The notes: generated by a model not told the origin, from the letters alone. Positions 9,040 through 17,694 are shown, counted from the first letter of the stretch. The stretch is 64,000 nucleotides of DNA from Methylobacterium sp. 17Sr1-1 (GCF_003173775.1 NZ_CP029552.1:1745001-1809000); one strand, 5' to 3'. Translations and numbers: made by a program.

Positions 9040-9567
9040 TCACGGGTGCTTGTGGATCGGGTCGACCCAGTAGACTGCCTCCGGCCGCTCCACGGGCTCG
9101 ATATCGGTGATGTTGACCACCACCGCCTCGTTGTCGGAGCGCACCAGCACGCATTCCAGCGCCTCGTCCGGCGAGGCGTTGATCTCCTGGTGGGGCACGT
9201 AGGGCGGCACGTAGATGAAGTCGCCCGGGCCCGCCTCGGCGACGAATTCGAGTTGCTCGCCCCAGCGCATCCGGGCGCGGCCGCGCACCACGTAGATCAC
9301 GCTCTCGAGGGCCCCGTGATGATGCACGCCGGTCTTGGCGTCGGGCTCGATCGCCACGGTGCCGGCCCAGATCTTCTGCGCCCCGACCCGGGCGTGGTTG
9401 ATCGCCGCCTGGCGGAACATCCCGGGGGTCTGCGCCGTATTCGGGTCGAGCTTGTCACCGGTGATCACCCGGACGCCGTCGTGCTTCCAGCGCGGCGCGT
9501 CGTGCGCGTGGTTATGGGCATGATCGTGCGCGTGGGAATGGGCGTGGTCGTGAGGCTCGTCCGACAT
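9040..9567 (-). CDS. Cupin-domain protein with histidine-rich N-terminus
   Basis: A 175-aa single-domain cupin. The metal-binding motif 1 is GVHHHGALESVIYVVRG (two His plus Glu), and motif 2 is PGDFIYVPPYVPHQEIN. In addition the first 25 residues are an alternating His/Asp/Ala tract (HDHAHSHAHDHAHNHAHD), which could bind Ni, Zn or Co. The ATG at 9567 follows CTCCGGAGACC and is preferred over longer in-frame options that read through AT-rich DNA. The reaction is unknown. Cupins of this type include small dioxygenases, isomerases and metal-sensing binding proteins. Confidence 0.82.
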   Translation of the reverse strand: MSDEPHDHAHSHAHDHAHNHAHDAPRWKHDGVRVITGDKLDPNTAQTPGMFRQAAINHARVGAQKIWAGTVAIEPDAKTGVHHHGALESVIYVVRGRARMRWGEQLEFVAEAGPGDFIYVPPYVPHQEINASPDEALECVLVRSDNEAVVVNITDIEPVERPEAVYWVDPIHKHP

Positions 9568-10143
9568 CGGTGGTCTCCGGAGGGTCCAGGGCGCGCATCC
9601 TGCGCCACGCGGCGACGGGGCGCCAGAGCGTCCGTCGCGCAAGACGTTCGTTTTACAGAACGGACCTCGGTTGCGCGCGAGGCGATGGTGCCGGAGCAAG
9701 CCGGGACGTAAACATTTTTCTGCGAATAAGCTGGCGAGTAAAAGCTCCTTGTCTTTCGACTTGTTCCATAAAAAGAACATTCTCGTTGACATCGCTGTCT
9801 GCGAGGCCGATCTTGTCCAGGCTTTCGGGGCCGTTCACGAGCCCTCGCCGCGGTGATTTGAGGCGATTGCGCCGCGAGACCAAACGCTAAAGCACCCCGG
9901 CGCGCGAGCACGGCGCCGGCGGGCCAAACCGGAGATCCCCGCGATGCCGCTCCGCCGCATGCCCTTCGCTGGCCGCCCCGTTCCGGCGCGCCGCGACCCG
10001 TGTCGCCGCGGCGGACGCCGCGGCTAGGCGCGCGCCGTCCGCCCGGGCCGCCCGAGGCCGGCCCGACTCTCGCAAAGCTTCTTTCGCGACAGGCATTCCG
10101 CGGCGCGCCCTTAAGCGGCGGCCGCGACCGGAGACGTACGCCC
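9568..10143. other. Intergenic region with an AT-rich island
   Basis: 576 bp between divergent genes. Positions about 9700-9800 are much richer in A+T than anything nearby. A small palindrome CGTTC-N8-GAACG lies at 9645-9662, 78 bp before the cupin start, and TTGACA occurs at 9786-9791 without a clear -10 box. Short open frames here (for example minus 9653-9883) lack ribosome sites and family features. It is probably a promoter region or a trace of foreign DNA. Confidence 0.5.
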
Positions 10144-10341
10144 ATGCAGCCCGCCCGCATCGTCGAGGTCGGCGAGACCTCCGCCGGCATCGTCGTTCCC
10201 GAGACCGACGGTTTCCGCTTCTTCTCCGCCCATCCGGACTTCCACACCCTGGAGGGACGGGTGTTCCGCAGCCCGCGCCACGCCACCCGGGCGGCGCAGG
10301 ACCTGCACGCCCGCCGGCGCGGCCGGCGCCTCGACGCCTGA
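10144..10341 (+). CDS. Small hypothetical protein
   Basis: A 65-aa protein, not recognised by name. The first 45 residues look like a compact beta-rich fold (RIVEVGETSAGIVVPETDGFRFFSAH, then LEGRVFRSPRHATRAAQDL), and the end is Arg-rich. The form 'exported or bound small protein with a C-terminal arginine run' recurs among Methylobacterium hypothetical proteins, but this is recalled and not checked. The ATG is preceded by a purine-rich GGAGACG. Confidence 0.55.
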   Translation: MQPARIVEVGETSAGIVVPETDGFRFFSAHPDFHTLEGRVFRSPRHATRAAQDLHARRRGRRLDA

Positions 10342-10424
10342 GCCCGGAGGACCATCCGGAAGGGTAGGGGCCGTCCCCTCGGGGGCGGCCCCGATGCGAA
10401 CGTCGCTCGGCCGCCCCGCCGCCT

Positions 10425-12059
10425 TCAGCGGTTGCGGGCGAGCAGCAGGATCCAGCCGATCCCGATCGTCAGCACCAGGATGCCGATCGTGGCGAAGGCC
10501 GGGGTGCCGTGCTCCATCAGCCGCGGGGCGAGCTGGGTGGCGAAGGCCGCCACCACGAGGCCGACCGCGACCCGGGCGGCGGCGCGCTCGATGCCGCGGG
10601 TCAGCTTGTCCATGCCCTTGAGCTCGATCTCCACCGTGACCCGGCCCTGCTTGAGCCGCACCAGCATCAGGTGGATCAGCGTCGGCAGCTCGGAGGCCGC
10701 GCCATAGAGACCGGTCGCCAGACCCTGGAACTTGCCCTTCACGTCCTTGATCGAGAACTGCGACCGCATGTGGCGGCTCACGGTCGGGCCTGCCGCCGCG
10801 AACAGGTCGAAGGCGGGGTCGAGCTGGCGCATCACGCCGTCGGCGGTGACCAGGCCCTTGAACAGGATCGCGAGGTCGGTCGGCATCGCGAGGTCGTTCT
10901 CGCGCGCCATGGTCATGAAGTCGGTGAGGACCAGGCCGAGATTGAGCGTCGCGCCGTTGTGGCGGGTGACGAAGGCCTGCGAGGCGGCTTCCAGTCGGGT
11001 CAGGTCCGGGTTGCTGGCGCCGGTCCAATCGAGCAGCACCGCCATCAGCCCGTCGGCATCCTCCTGCAGCATCGCGCCGATCAGCATCAGGAGCTGCGAG
11101 CGCCGGCGCTGCGACAGCCGCCCGACGATGCCGAAATCGATGAAGGCGATCCGGTTGCCGGGCATCGCCAGGAGGTTGCCCGGATGCGGGTCGGCGTGGA
11201 ACAGGCCCTCGATCATCGCCATCTGCAGGAAGGCGTCGACCCCGCGCTGGGCCAGCACCTTGCGGTCGAGCCCGGCCTCCTCCAGGCGCCTGGTGTCCGT
11301 CGGCGGGATGCCGTGGATGAATTCCTGCACCAGCACCCGCTCGGAGGTGTATTCCCAGTAGACCTTCGGGAACACGACGTCGTCGCGGTCGGGAAACAGG
11401 GCCGCCAGCATCTCGCAGTTGCGGCCCTCGTTGGCGAGGTCGAGCTCCTCGCGCAGGCCGTTGGCGATGTGGCGCATCTGCTCGGTCGGCCGATAGCGGG
11501 CCATCTCGGGCCACTCGGTCTCGACGATGCGCGAGGCGTGCGACAGGAGCCGCAGGTCCGCCTCGATGATTTTCTGCAGGCCCGGGCGCCGGACCTTGAC
11601 GATCACCTCCTCGCCGGTCTCGAGCCGCGCCCGGTAGACCTGGGCGATCGAGGCCGAGGCGATCGGGTTGGTGTCGAACTCCGAAAAGATCTCAGCGGGC
11701 GGGGCACCGAGATCGGCCTCGAGCTGGGGCCGGATCACCTCCCAGGGCAGCGGCGCGACCTTGTCGTGCAGCTTGCCGAGCTCTTCGGTCCATTGCGGCG
11801 CGAGCAGGTCGGCGCGGCTCGCCAGCACCTGGCCGAGCTTGATGAAGGTCGGGCCCAAGGCCTCGATCGCCCGGCGCAGGCGCTCGGGCTGCGACAGGCG
11901 GGTGAGGTCGACGGCGGGCGCACTGCGCCAGGCGAGCCGCGGGATCGCCCGCAGGCCGAGCCGGTCGACGACCTTGTTGACCCCGAAGCCGATCAGGATG
12001 CCGGCGATTTCCTGGAGGCGCTGGCGGTCCCGCGCCGCGACGATGGCGGTTTTCAGCAT
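10425..12059 (-). CDS. ubiB: UbiB-type ABC1 kinase-like protein (ubiquinone biosynthesis)
   Basis: A 544-aa protein of the UbiB/ADCK atypical kinase family, an ATPase needed for ubiquinone biosynthesis at the inner membrane. Visible are the KxGQ motif in TFIKLGQVLASR, the alanine-rich loop ASASIAQVYRA, the invariant lysine in VKVRRPG, the catalytic loop FHADPHPGN and the metal motif FIDFG. The C-terminus has two hydrophobic helices ending ILVLTIGIGWILLLARNR, as in UbiB. The ATG at 12059 gives the family length. ubiE, its frequent neighbour, is not adjacent, so this could be a second ABC1 paralogue. Confidence 0.88.
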   Translation of the reverse strand: MLKTAIVAARDRQRLQEIAGILIGFGVNKVVDRLGLRAIPRLAWRSAPAVDLTRLSQPERLRRAIEALGPTFIKLGQVLASRADLLAPQWTEELGKLHDKVAPLPWEVIRPQLEADLGAPPAEIFSEFDTNPIASASIAQVYRARLETGEEVIVKVRRPGLQKIIEADLRLLSHASRIVETEWPEMARYRPTEQMRHIANGLREELDLANEGRNCEMLAALFPDRDDVVFPKVYWEYTSERVLVQEFIHGIPPTDTRRLEEAGLDRKVLAQRGVDAFLQMAMIEGLFHADPHPGNLLAMPGNRIAFIDFGIVGRLSQRRRSQLLMLIGAMLQEDADGLMAVLLDWTGASNPDLTRLEAASQAFVTRHNGATLNLGLVLTDFMTMARENDLAMPTDLAILFKGLVTADGVMRQLDPAFDLFAAAGPTVSRHMRSQFSIKDVKGKFQGLATGLYGAASELPTLIHLMLVRLKQGRVTVEIELKGMDKLTRGIERAAARVAVGLVVAAFATQLAPRLMEHGTPAFATIGILVLTIGIGWILLLARNR

Positions 12060-12372
12060 CTGCGCGTCGAATCTGCTCGGCTGGCATGGGTGGGGGCGCC
12101 GGCCGGGGCGAGCCGGACGGAGGGGGCGACGCGGGCGACGGCGTCGTCCGGGCCGATGATGGAGATGGGCGCGCGCCTCGGCATCCTGATCCTCCCGAAC
12201 ACGGCCGGCTCCCGCCGCGGCGCGCGTCGACCGCCTCCATGCGGCGTCAACCGGGCGGCACTGGGGCGGCCGGCGCAGGTCTCCGGCGGTAGCGCATGAC
12301 CCGGGTGAGCACAATCACATCGGGGCCCGGGCGCTCCATTGCCGCAACCCGGCGCCTTCGCCGCACGCGCGA
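12060..12372. other. Intergenic region upstream of ubiB
   Basis: About 310 bp of very GC-rich DNA without a supported gene. Open frames exist on both strands but have no ribosome site or recognisable protein character. It must contain the ubiB promoter, but no confident -35/-10 pair was found. Confidence 0.45.
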
Positions 12373-12404
12373 AGGCCGGCCCCGGGTGCCCCCGGGACCG
12401 GCCT
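12373..12404 (-). terminator. GC-rich hairpin after the SPEYRRL-repeat gene
   Basis: The arms AGGCCGG and CCGGCCT flank an inner CCCGGG/CCCGGG pair around a four-base TGCC loop. It lies 31 bp beyond the stop codon at 12435 of the minus-strand gene. No long T-run follows, so termination may be inefficient or Rho-assisted. Confidence 0.55.
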
Positions 12405-12434
12405 CGTTCACGATCGGACGATGATGGCTGCGGA

Positions 12435-13748
12435 TTACATCCGGCCGCCCGCGCCGCCGGGCTGGCCAGCCTTGGTGCCGCCGTCCTGCATGGACCGGGC
12501 TCCGCCCTCCTGCATCGACTTGCCGTCCATCGACTTGCCGCCCGGCTGGCCGCCGGCGCCGCCGCGCTGGGTGCTGCCGGTGGTCTCCGGGCCGGTGCCA
12601 CGGCCGCCCACCTGGCGGTCGTTCGCCTGCCGCTCGTTCATGCCGCGCTCAGGCCCGTTGCGGCCGGGCTGGTTGCCTGCCGCCTGCTCGGGCCGGGCTC
12701 CGTTGCGCTCGCCCATCTCGCCCCGCGACAGGTCGCGGTTGCGCTCGCGGTCCATCCGGCCGTCGCGGCGCTCCTCGCTGCGGCTCAGGCGATCCTCGCG
12801 GCGCTCGCCGCGCACGTCCTCACGGCTGCGGACGCTGCCGGTGACGCTGGTGCGCTCGCTGACCGACAGACGGCGATACTCGGGGGAACCGACGAGGACG
12901 CGCCGGCCCGAGATCACCACGTAGCGGTCGCCGCCGGTGCGCTCGGAGACGATCAGGCGACGGTACTCGGGCGAGCCGTAGATCACCCGCTGGCCGCGCA
13001 CCACGACGTACCGGCGCGGACCGCTCTTCTCGCGGATGACGAGGCGGCGGTACTCGGGCGAGCCGACCCGCACCCGGCGGCCCTGGATGGTCACGAACTC
13101 GACCCGGCCGGCCCGCACGCCGCGGTTCTCGCGCCGCTCGACCACGGCGAGGCGGCGATACTCGGGCGAGCCATAGATCACCCGCTGGCCCGCGATGGTG
13201 ACGTAGCGGCGGCCGCCGACGGTGGTGATCCGGTCCTCACGCGCCTCGCTGCGGAAACCGGCGCGGCCCTCGCGGCGCTCGGACCGGTCGGCCCGGTCGT
13301 CGCGGCGCTCCGCCCGGCGGTCGCCGTCGCGGCGCTCGTCCATCGCCCGGCGGGAATCCCGCTCGGCCCCGCGCTCGCCCGCGCGGCCGGTCTCGGCGCG
13401 GTCGCGGGTGCCGTCCTTGCGGTCGGCCATGTCGGCCTTGTTGGCGTCGGCCTTGTTGGCGTCCGCCTTGTTCATGCCGTCGCGGCCGGCACCCTGACGG
13501 CCCTGCTCGGCGCGGGCCTGACCCATCTCGGACCTGCCGGAATCGGCCTTGCCGGCCTCCGCCTTGCCCATCTCGCCGCGGGCCTGCTGGCCGGCGCCCA
13601 TCTGGCCACCCTGGCCGGCCTTCGGGCCCGACTGGCTCATCTCGCCGCCGCGACCCGGCGCGCCGCCCGCGCCCGAGCTCCCGGCCGTTTGCGCGTAAGC
13701 CGAAGTGCTGAGCAGCAGTGCCGCCAGTCCAACTGTCAGTCTGTTCAT
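12435..13748 (-). CDS. Secreted Arg/Gly-rich protein with four SPEYRRL repeats
   Basis: A 437-aa protein. A clear Sec signal peptide (MNRLTVGLAALLLSTSAYA) probably cleaves after residue 19. Residues 20-100 are Gly/Gln/Ala-rich with KADANKADANKAD repeats, and 100-175 are charged and Arg/Asp-rich. Four copies of a beta-like motif follow at about 181-205, 217-241, 246-270 and 275-299, each with the core RYVxIxGxRVxxGSPEYRRLxVxER. Residues 300-437 are again disordered and Gly/Arg/Met-rich. The family was not recognised. The repeats resemble a small periplasmic module linked to long flexible tails. The start follows GGAGGCAACCG. It is probably an envelope or extracellular matrix protein. Confidence 0.8.
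   Translation of the reverse strand: MNRLTVGLAALLLSTSAYAQTAGSSGAGGAPGRGGEMSQSGPKAGQGGQMGAGQQARGEMGKAEAGKADSGRSEMGQARAEQGRQGAGRDGMNKADANKADANKADMADRKDGTRDRAETGRAGERGAERDSRRAMDERRDGDRRAERRDDRADRSERREGRAGFRSEAREDRITTVGGRRYVTIAGQRVIYGSPEYRRLAVVERRENRGVRAGRVEFVTIQGRRVRVGSPEYRRLVIREKSGPRRYVVVRGQRVIYGSPEYRRLIVSERTGGDRYVVISGRRVLVGSPEYRRLSVSERTSVTGSVRSREDVRGERREDRLSRSEERRDGRMDRERNRDLSRGEMGERNGARPEQAAGNQPGRNGPERGMNERQANDRQVGGRGTGPETTGSTQRGGAGGQPGGKSMDGKSMQEGGARSMQDGGTKAGQPGGAGGRM
12852..13208 (-). repeat. Four in-gene repeats encoding the SPEYRRL module
   Basis: Coding repeats of 25 residues spaced 29-36 residues apart. The core GGCTCGCCCGAGTATCGCCG (minus strand) recurs in each copy with little change. 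Near-identity of copies 1 and 3 (GQRVIYGSPEYRRL) points to duplication within the gene. Confidence 0.85.
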
Positions 13749-14074
13749 GATCGGTTGCCTCCCTGCGCGCCGGGATTGGTGCGGCGGCGCTCCGAAGATG
13801 CTTCAAAACGCCGACTTCAAAATATCGTTCCGGACTATTCGCATGTCGTCTGGCGTATCGTGTTACGCAACGGCCGAGCTTGTGGACGAAGACTTGCCGC
13901 CACCACAGGTCGGCATCGGCGGACTGCGCCGTTCCTCAGCGCCGTGCGCCCGCGCGGGTAGCTGGGCGCGGAACTGTTTCTGCGGCGCCAACGTTGCTGG
14001 GGACCGTAGCCGTTTCGCGTCCCGTCTCAGCGTCTCGGGGCCGGCGGCGTCGAGACGGAGGATGAGCGCGCAGG
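13749..14074. other. Divergent intergenic region
   Basis: 326 bp between two divergently transcribed envelope genes. The stretch 13800-13870 is less GC-rich (CTTCAAAACGCCGACTTC) and is the likely promoter zone for one or both genes. No confident boxes were assigned, and no gene was seen. Confidence 0.45.
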
Positions 14075-16165
14075 ATGGTGGCGGAGCCGATGACGACGCA
14101 GCCCGGGCGGGATTGGCTCGACCTGTCCAGCCCGCCGCAGCCGCCGCCGGAGCCTCCGGAGGCTCCCGCTCCCTCCCGCGTCTCCGCCGTCCGGAACGGA
14201 CTCTCCGCGGACAGTTTTTTCACCGGGCTGGCGCAGGTCCGCACCGGCGCTGCGCGGGCCGGGAGCGCCGCCGCCGGGCATTTCCAGCCGGTGCTCGCGG
14301 CCGCCGCCGCGCCCCTGCGTCGGGCCGCGCCCATCTGGCAGGCGGCGGCGCAGCGCGTCGGCGCCCATCCCCTCGCGTCCCGCGCGGCCGGCGCCGCGCG
14401 GCGGGCCGGAGCGCTGCCCTGGGGGCGCGCCCTGCTGCTCGCCGGTTTGGGAGCCCTCGGCGTCGCGGCCCTGTTCCTCGCCTGGTGTGCCGCGACGTTG
14501 CCGCCCCTGGGCGGACGACAGCCGTCGCCCCGCACCCTCACGGTCCAGGCGGAGGACGGCACCCCGATCGCCCGCCGCGGGGTCGAGCGGGGGAGGGCGC
14601 TGCGGCTGGAATCCGTGTCGCCGGCCATGCGCCAGGCGTTCCTGGCCGCCCAGGATCCGTGGTTCGAGGACGGCTACCGCCTCGATGCGTCGGGCGTCGC
14701 GGCGGTGATCGGGCGCGCCTTCCGCGACACGATCAGCGACGGGCCCCGCTCCGGAGGCCCGCGCCTGACACAGCGGCTGGTCCGCCGCGACATCATCGGG
14801 ATCGCGCCGGGTGCGCCCCGCAGCCTCGCCGACCGGGTGCGCGAGGCGATGCTGGTGCTGTGGCTCTCCGCGCGGGAGAGCGGCGCGCGGATCCTCGCCC
14901 GCGCCCTCGACCTCGCGCCGTTCGGCCCCGGCCTCGTCGGGATCGACGCGGCGGCCAGAGGCCTGTTCGGCAAGGAGGCGGCCTCCCTCGGCACGGCCGA
15001 GGCGGCCTACCTCGCCGGCCTGAGCCTCGCCCCCGGCCTGCAGCCCGACCGGGACGTGACCGCCGTCCGGGCGCTCGGCCGCGCCGTGCTCGACGGCATG
15101 GTGATGCGGGGCACGCTCTCCGCGGCCGAGGCCGCGGAGGCCGGGCGGTCGCTCGACGGGCTCAGCCCGGCCGGCGCCACGCCGGTGACCCGCAGCGGAT
15201 TCCCCGACCTCGTCCTGGCCGAGGCCGCGGACCGCCTCGGCCCCGCGGCGCCGCGCGAGGCGGTCGTGCGCACCACCCTCGACCGCGGTCTCCAGGCCAT
15301 GGCCGAGGCCGCGGCCGAGCGCCGCCTCGACGCTGCCGGCCGCGCCGGCGCCCGGGCCGGCCTCCTGGTGCTGGGACCCGACGGCGGGGTGCAGGCGGTG
15401 GTCGCCGGCGGCGCCCCGCTCCCCGACACGCCGGAGGCCCGCCGCGCCGCGAGCGCCAGCCTGCGCCATCTCGGGCGCGACGGCCGCCCGGTCTACGACC
15501 GCCTCGTCGCCGGGGCGATGCCGGCGGCGGAGCGGCGCACGGCGCTGCTCACGCTGCTCGCCGGCCTGACCCGCCCGCCGGAGGAATCCGACGATCCGGC
15601 GAGCCGGGACGGAGTGTTCGTCGGTTCGGTCGGCGACCTCCTGGTCGGCACCTCTGTCTCCGGCACGGCGGCGGAGAACGGCGCCGGGGACGGGCCGGAG
15701 GCGTTCTTCCAGGATGTCGCGGCCCAACTGGCGAAAGCCCGCCCGGCCCCTCCGGTCGCCGAGGCGCGCGAGGGCGCCCGCGAGACCGGCAGCACCGCCC
15801 GCCCGTCGGCCCGCCCGGCCTGGCAGAATCCCGGCGAGCGCCCGGCCTCAAGCCCGATCCTGCGCGGTGTGCCGCGGGTGATCGATACCGGCCGCCTGCG
15901 CCTCGACGGGCAGAACGTGCGCCTCGCCGGCGTCGAGGGGCAGGGCGGCGCATTCGCCCGCGAGTTCCGCCAGTACCTGCGCCGGCGCGAGGTGACGTGC
16001 CAGCCGGCCGGCGGCGCCGATCTCTACCGTTGCCGTGCCGGCGAGCAGGACCTGTCCGAGGTGGTGTTGTTCAACGGTGGCGGTCGTGCCGCTCCGGGGG
16101 CTCCGCCGGACCTTCAGGCGGCGGAGGCGGGCGCGAAGGCGCGCAAGGCGGGTGTGTGGCAGTGA
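14075..16165 (+). CDS. Degenerate class A PBP (GT51 domain) with SNase-like C-terminus
   Basis: A 696-aa protein. Residues 1-115 are Pro/Ala-rich and cytoplasmic, with one membrane helix at about 117-140. A GT51 transglycosylase-like domain spans 150-360. It keeps the family frame (AFLAAQDPWF, SGGPRLTQRL, GIDAAARGLFGK, LGTAEAAYLAGLSLAPG), but the catalytic Glu of the ED..F motif is Gln193 and the QGGSTITQQ motif is changed. Residues 395-560 resemble shreds of a transpeptidase domain (GLLVLGPDGGVQAVVAGG) without SxxK or KTG motifs. Residues 600-696 resemble the barrel and tail of an SNase-like domain (RLRLDGQNVRLAGV, AKARKAGVWQ). The start could also be the ATG at 14090, which has a better-spaced GGAG. 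Probably a non-enzymatic envelope scaffold. Confidence 0.75.
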   Translation: MVAEPMTTQPGRDWLDLSSPPQPPPEPPEAPAPSRVSAVRNGLSADSFFTGLAQVRTGAARAGSAAAGHFQPVLAAAAAPLRRAAPIWQAAAQRVGAHPLASRAAGAARRAGALPWGRALLLAGLGALGVAALFLAWCAATLPPLGGRQPSPRTLTVQAEDGTPIARRGVERGRALRLESVSPAMRQAFLAAQDPWFEDGYRLDASGVAAVIGRAFRDTISDGPRSGGPRLTQRLVRRDIIGIAPGAPRSLADRVREAMLVLWLSARESGARILARALDLAPFGPGLVGIDAAARGLFGKEAASLGTAEAAYLAGLSLAPGLQPDRDVTAVRALGRAVLDGMVMRGTLSAAEAAEAGRSLDGLSPAGATPVTRSGFPDLVLAEAADRLGPAAPREAVVRTTLDRGLQAMAEAAAERRLDAAGRAGARAGLLVLGPDGGVQAVVAGGAPLPDTPEARRAASASLRHLGRDGRPVYDRLVAGAMPAAERRTALLTLLAGLTRPPEESDDPASRDGVFVGSVGDLLVGTSVSGTAAENGAGDGPEAFFQDVAAQLAKARPAPPVAEAREGARETGSTARPSARPAWQNPGERPASSPILRGVPRVIDTGRLRLDGQNVRLAGVEGQGGAFAREFRQYLRRREVTCQPAGGADLYRCRAGEQDLSEVVLFNGGGRAAPGAPPDLQAAEAGAKARKAGVWQ

Positions 16166-16177
16166 GGGCGGTCGCCC

Positions 16178-16897
16178 TCACACCCCCAGATACGCCGCCG
16201 TCACCTCCGGGTTGCGGGCGATCTCCGCCGCCTGGCCCTGGAGGCGGATGCGCCCGGTCTCCAGCACGTAGGCGTAGTCGGCGATGGCGAGTGCCGCGCT
16301 GGCATTCTGCTCGACGAGCAGGATGGTGCGCCCCTCGGCCCGCAAGGAGGCGATGATGGAAAAGATCTCGTCGACGATGAGGGGGGCGAGGCCCATCGAG
16401 GGCTCGTCGAGGAGGAGGAGCACCGGCTCGGCCATGAGCGCGCGGCCCATCGCCAGCATCTGCTGCTCGCCGCCCGAGAGATAGCCCGCCTGCTGGCGCA
16501 AGCGTTCGGCGAGCCGCGGGAACCGCGCCTCGACCGCCGCTTGGCGCCGCGCTGCCTCCGGCCCCGGCACGTGGTAGGCGCCGAGCCGCAGGTTCTCGGC
16601 CACCGTCATGTTGGCGAAGACCTGGCGGCCCTCGGGCACCTGCACGATGCCGCGGCGCGCGATGCGGTGGGCCGCCTCGCCGGCGATGTCGACGGGCGCC
16701 TCGTCGCCGAACAGCACCTTGCCCGCCCGGGGCTTCATCAGCCCCGAGAGGCTGCGCAGGATCGTGGTCTTGCCGGCGCCGTTGGAGCCGATCAGCGACA
16801 CGATGCTGCCGCGCCGGACCGTCAGGCCGATGCCGTGGACCACGTCGGCCCGGCCGTAGCCGAGGCGCAGGCCCTCGACAGCCAGAAGCTCGCTCAC
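16178..16897 (-). CDS. livF: Branched-chain amino acid ABC transporter ATPase LivF
   Basis: A 239-aa ABC ATPase. Walker A is GSNGAGKTT, the signature is LSGGEQQMLAMGRAL, and Walker B is LLLLDEPSMGLAP. The SMGLAP ending and the short length place it in the LivF group rather than LivG. It starts with GTG overlapping the livG stop by four bases (GTGA), which indicates translational coupling. It is the last gene of the livKHMGF operon and converges on the PBP-like gene with only 12 bp between the stops. Confidence 0.95.
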   Translation of the reverse strand: MSELLAVEGLRLGYGRADVVHGIGLTVRRGSIVSLIGSNGAGKTTILRSLSGLMKPRAGKVLFGDEAPVDIAGEAAHRIARRGIVQVPEGRQVFANMTVAENLRLGAYHVPGPEAARRQAAVEARFPRLAERLRQQAGYLSGGEQQMLAMGRALMAEPVLLLLDEPSMGLAPLIVDEIFSIIASLRAEGRTILLVEQNASAALAIADYAYVLETGRIRLQGQAAEIARNPEVTAAYLGV

Positions 16898-17688
16898 GAG
16901 ACCGCCCCCCGGCTCACGCTGACCTCGTGGCTGCCGGTGCCGAGATAGGCCTCGATCACCGCCGGGTGGGCGCGCACCTCCGCCGGCGTGCCGTCGGCGA
17001 TCCGGCGGCCGAAATTCAGGACCGTCAGCCGGTCGCACAGGCTCATCACCAGGGGCATGTCGTGCTCGACGAGCAGCAGGGTCAGGCCGCGCTCGTCGCG
17101 CAGGCGGCGCAGGAGGCCGAGGAGGGCGTGGGTCTCGGCCGGGTTCATGCCGGCGGCGGGCTCGTCGAGGAGCACGAGGCGCGGCTCGCAGGCGAGCGCG
17201 CGGGCGATCTCGAGCCGGCGCTGGTCGCCGTAGGGCAGGTCGCCGGCGCGGGTATCGGCGGCCTCGGACAGGCCCACGAAGGCGAGGAGGTCGCGCGCCT
17301 TGGCCTTGGCCTGGCGCTCCTCGGCCCGGAAGCCCGGGCCGCGCAGCAGGATGCCCCAGGTCGCGGACAGCCGTGTGTGCAGGCCGGTCATCACGTTCTC
17401 CAGCACCGTCATCTCGGAGAAGATGCGGATGTTCTGGAACGTGCGGGCGAGGCCGAGCGCCGTGCGCCGGTAGGGCGGGAGCCCGTCGAGGGGCTGGTCG
17501 CCGAGGCGGACGCTGCCGGCGCTCGGCGCCAGCACCCCGGAGACGAGGTTGAACAGGGTGGTCTTGCCGGCGCCGTTCGGGCCGATCAGCCCGTGGACGG
17601 TGCCGGGCTGGACCGTGAAGTCGACGGAATCGACCGCGACGAGGCCCTGGAAGCGGCGGGTGAGACCCTGGACGGTGAGAAGCGCCAT
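16894..17688 (-). CDS. livG: Branched-chain amino acid ABC transporter ATPase LivG
   Basis: A 264-aa ABC ATPase with Walker A GPNGAGKTT, the LivG-specific LARTFQNIRIFSEMTVLENV segment, a modified signature LPYGDQRRLEIARAL, and Walker B LVLLDEPAAGMNP. The C-terminal extension ending EAYLG is typical of the group. It powers uptake through LivH and LivM. The ATG lies 6 bp downstream of the livM stop, consistent with one transcript. Confidence 0.95.
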   Translation of the reverse strand: MALLTVQGLTRRFQGLVAVDSVDFTVQPGTVHGLIGPNGAGKTTLFNLVSGVLAPSAGSVRLGDQPLDGLPPYRRTALGLARTFQNIRIFSEMTVLENVMTGLHTRLSATWGILLRGPGFRAEERQAKAKARDLLAFVGLSEAADTRAGDLPYGDQRRLEIARALACEPRLVLLDEPAAGMNPAETHALLGLLRRLRDERGLTLLLVEHDMPLVMSLCDRLTVLNFGRRIADGTPAEVRAHPAVIEAYLGTGSHEVSVSRGAVS

Positions 17689-17694
17689 GATCGT

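Noticed and set aside
9645..9662. Possible LexA box
   Set aside because: Alphaproteobacterial LexA sites are direct repeats GTTC-N7-GTTC, but here the half-sites are inverted with N8.
9653..9883. 76-codon minus-strand ORF in the AT-rich gap
   Set aside because: No ribosome site, no recognisable domain, and its end is only low-complexity Pro/Ser/Arg.
10509..12299. Long open frame on the plus strand opposite ubiB
   Set aside because: It is a GC-driven antisense shadow: the minus-strand frame has all UbiB motifs, while the plus-strand peptide is Arg/Ala/Gly-rich with no domain.
12852..13208. Possible CRISPR-like array
   Set aside because: The repeats are in frame within a coding gene, encode a repeated peptide module, and have no spacers of constant size.
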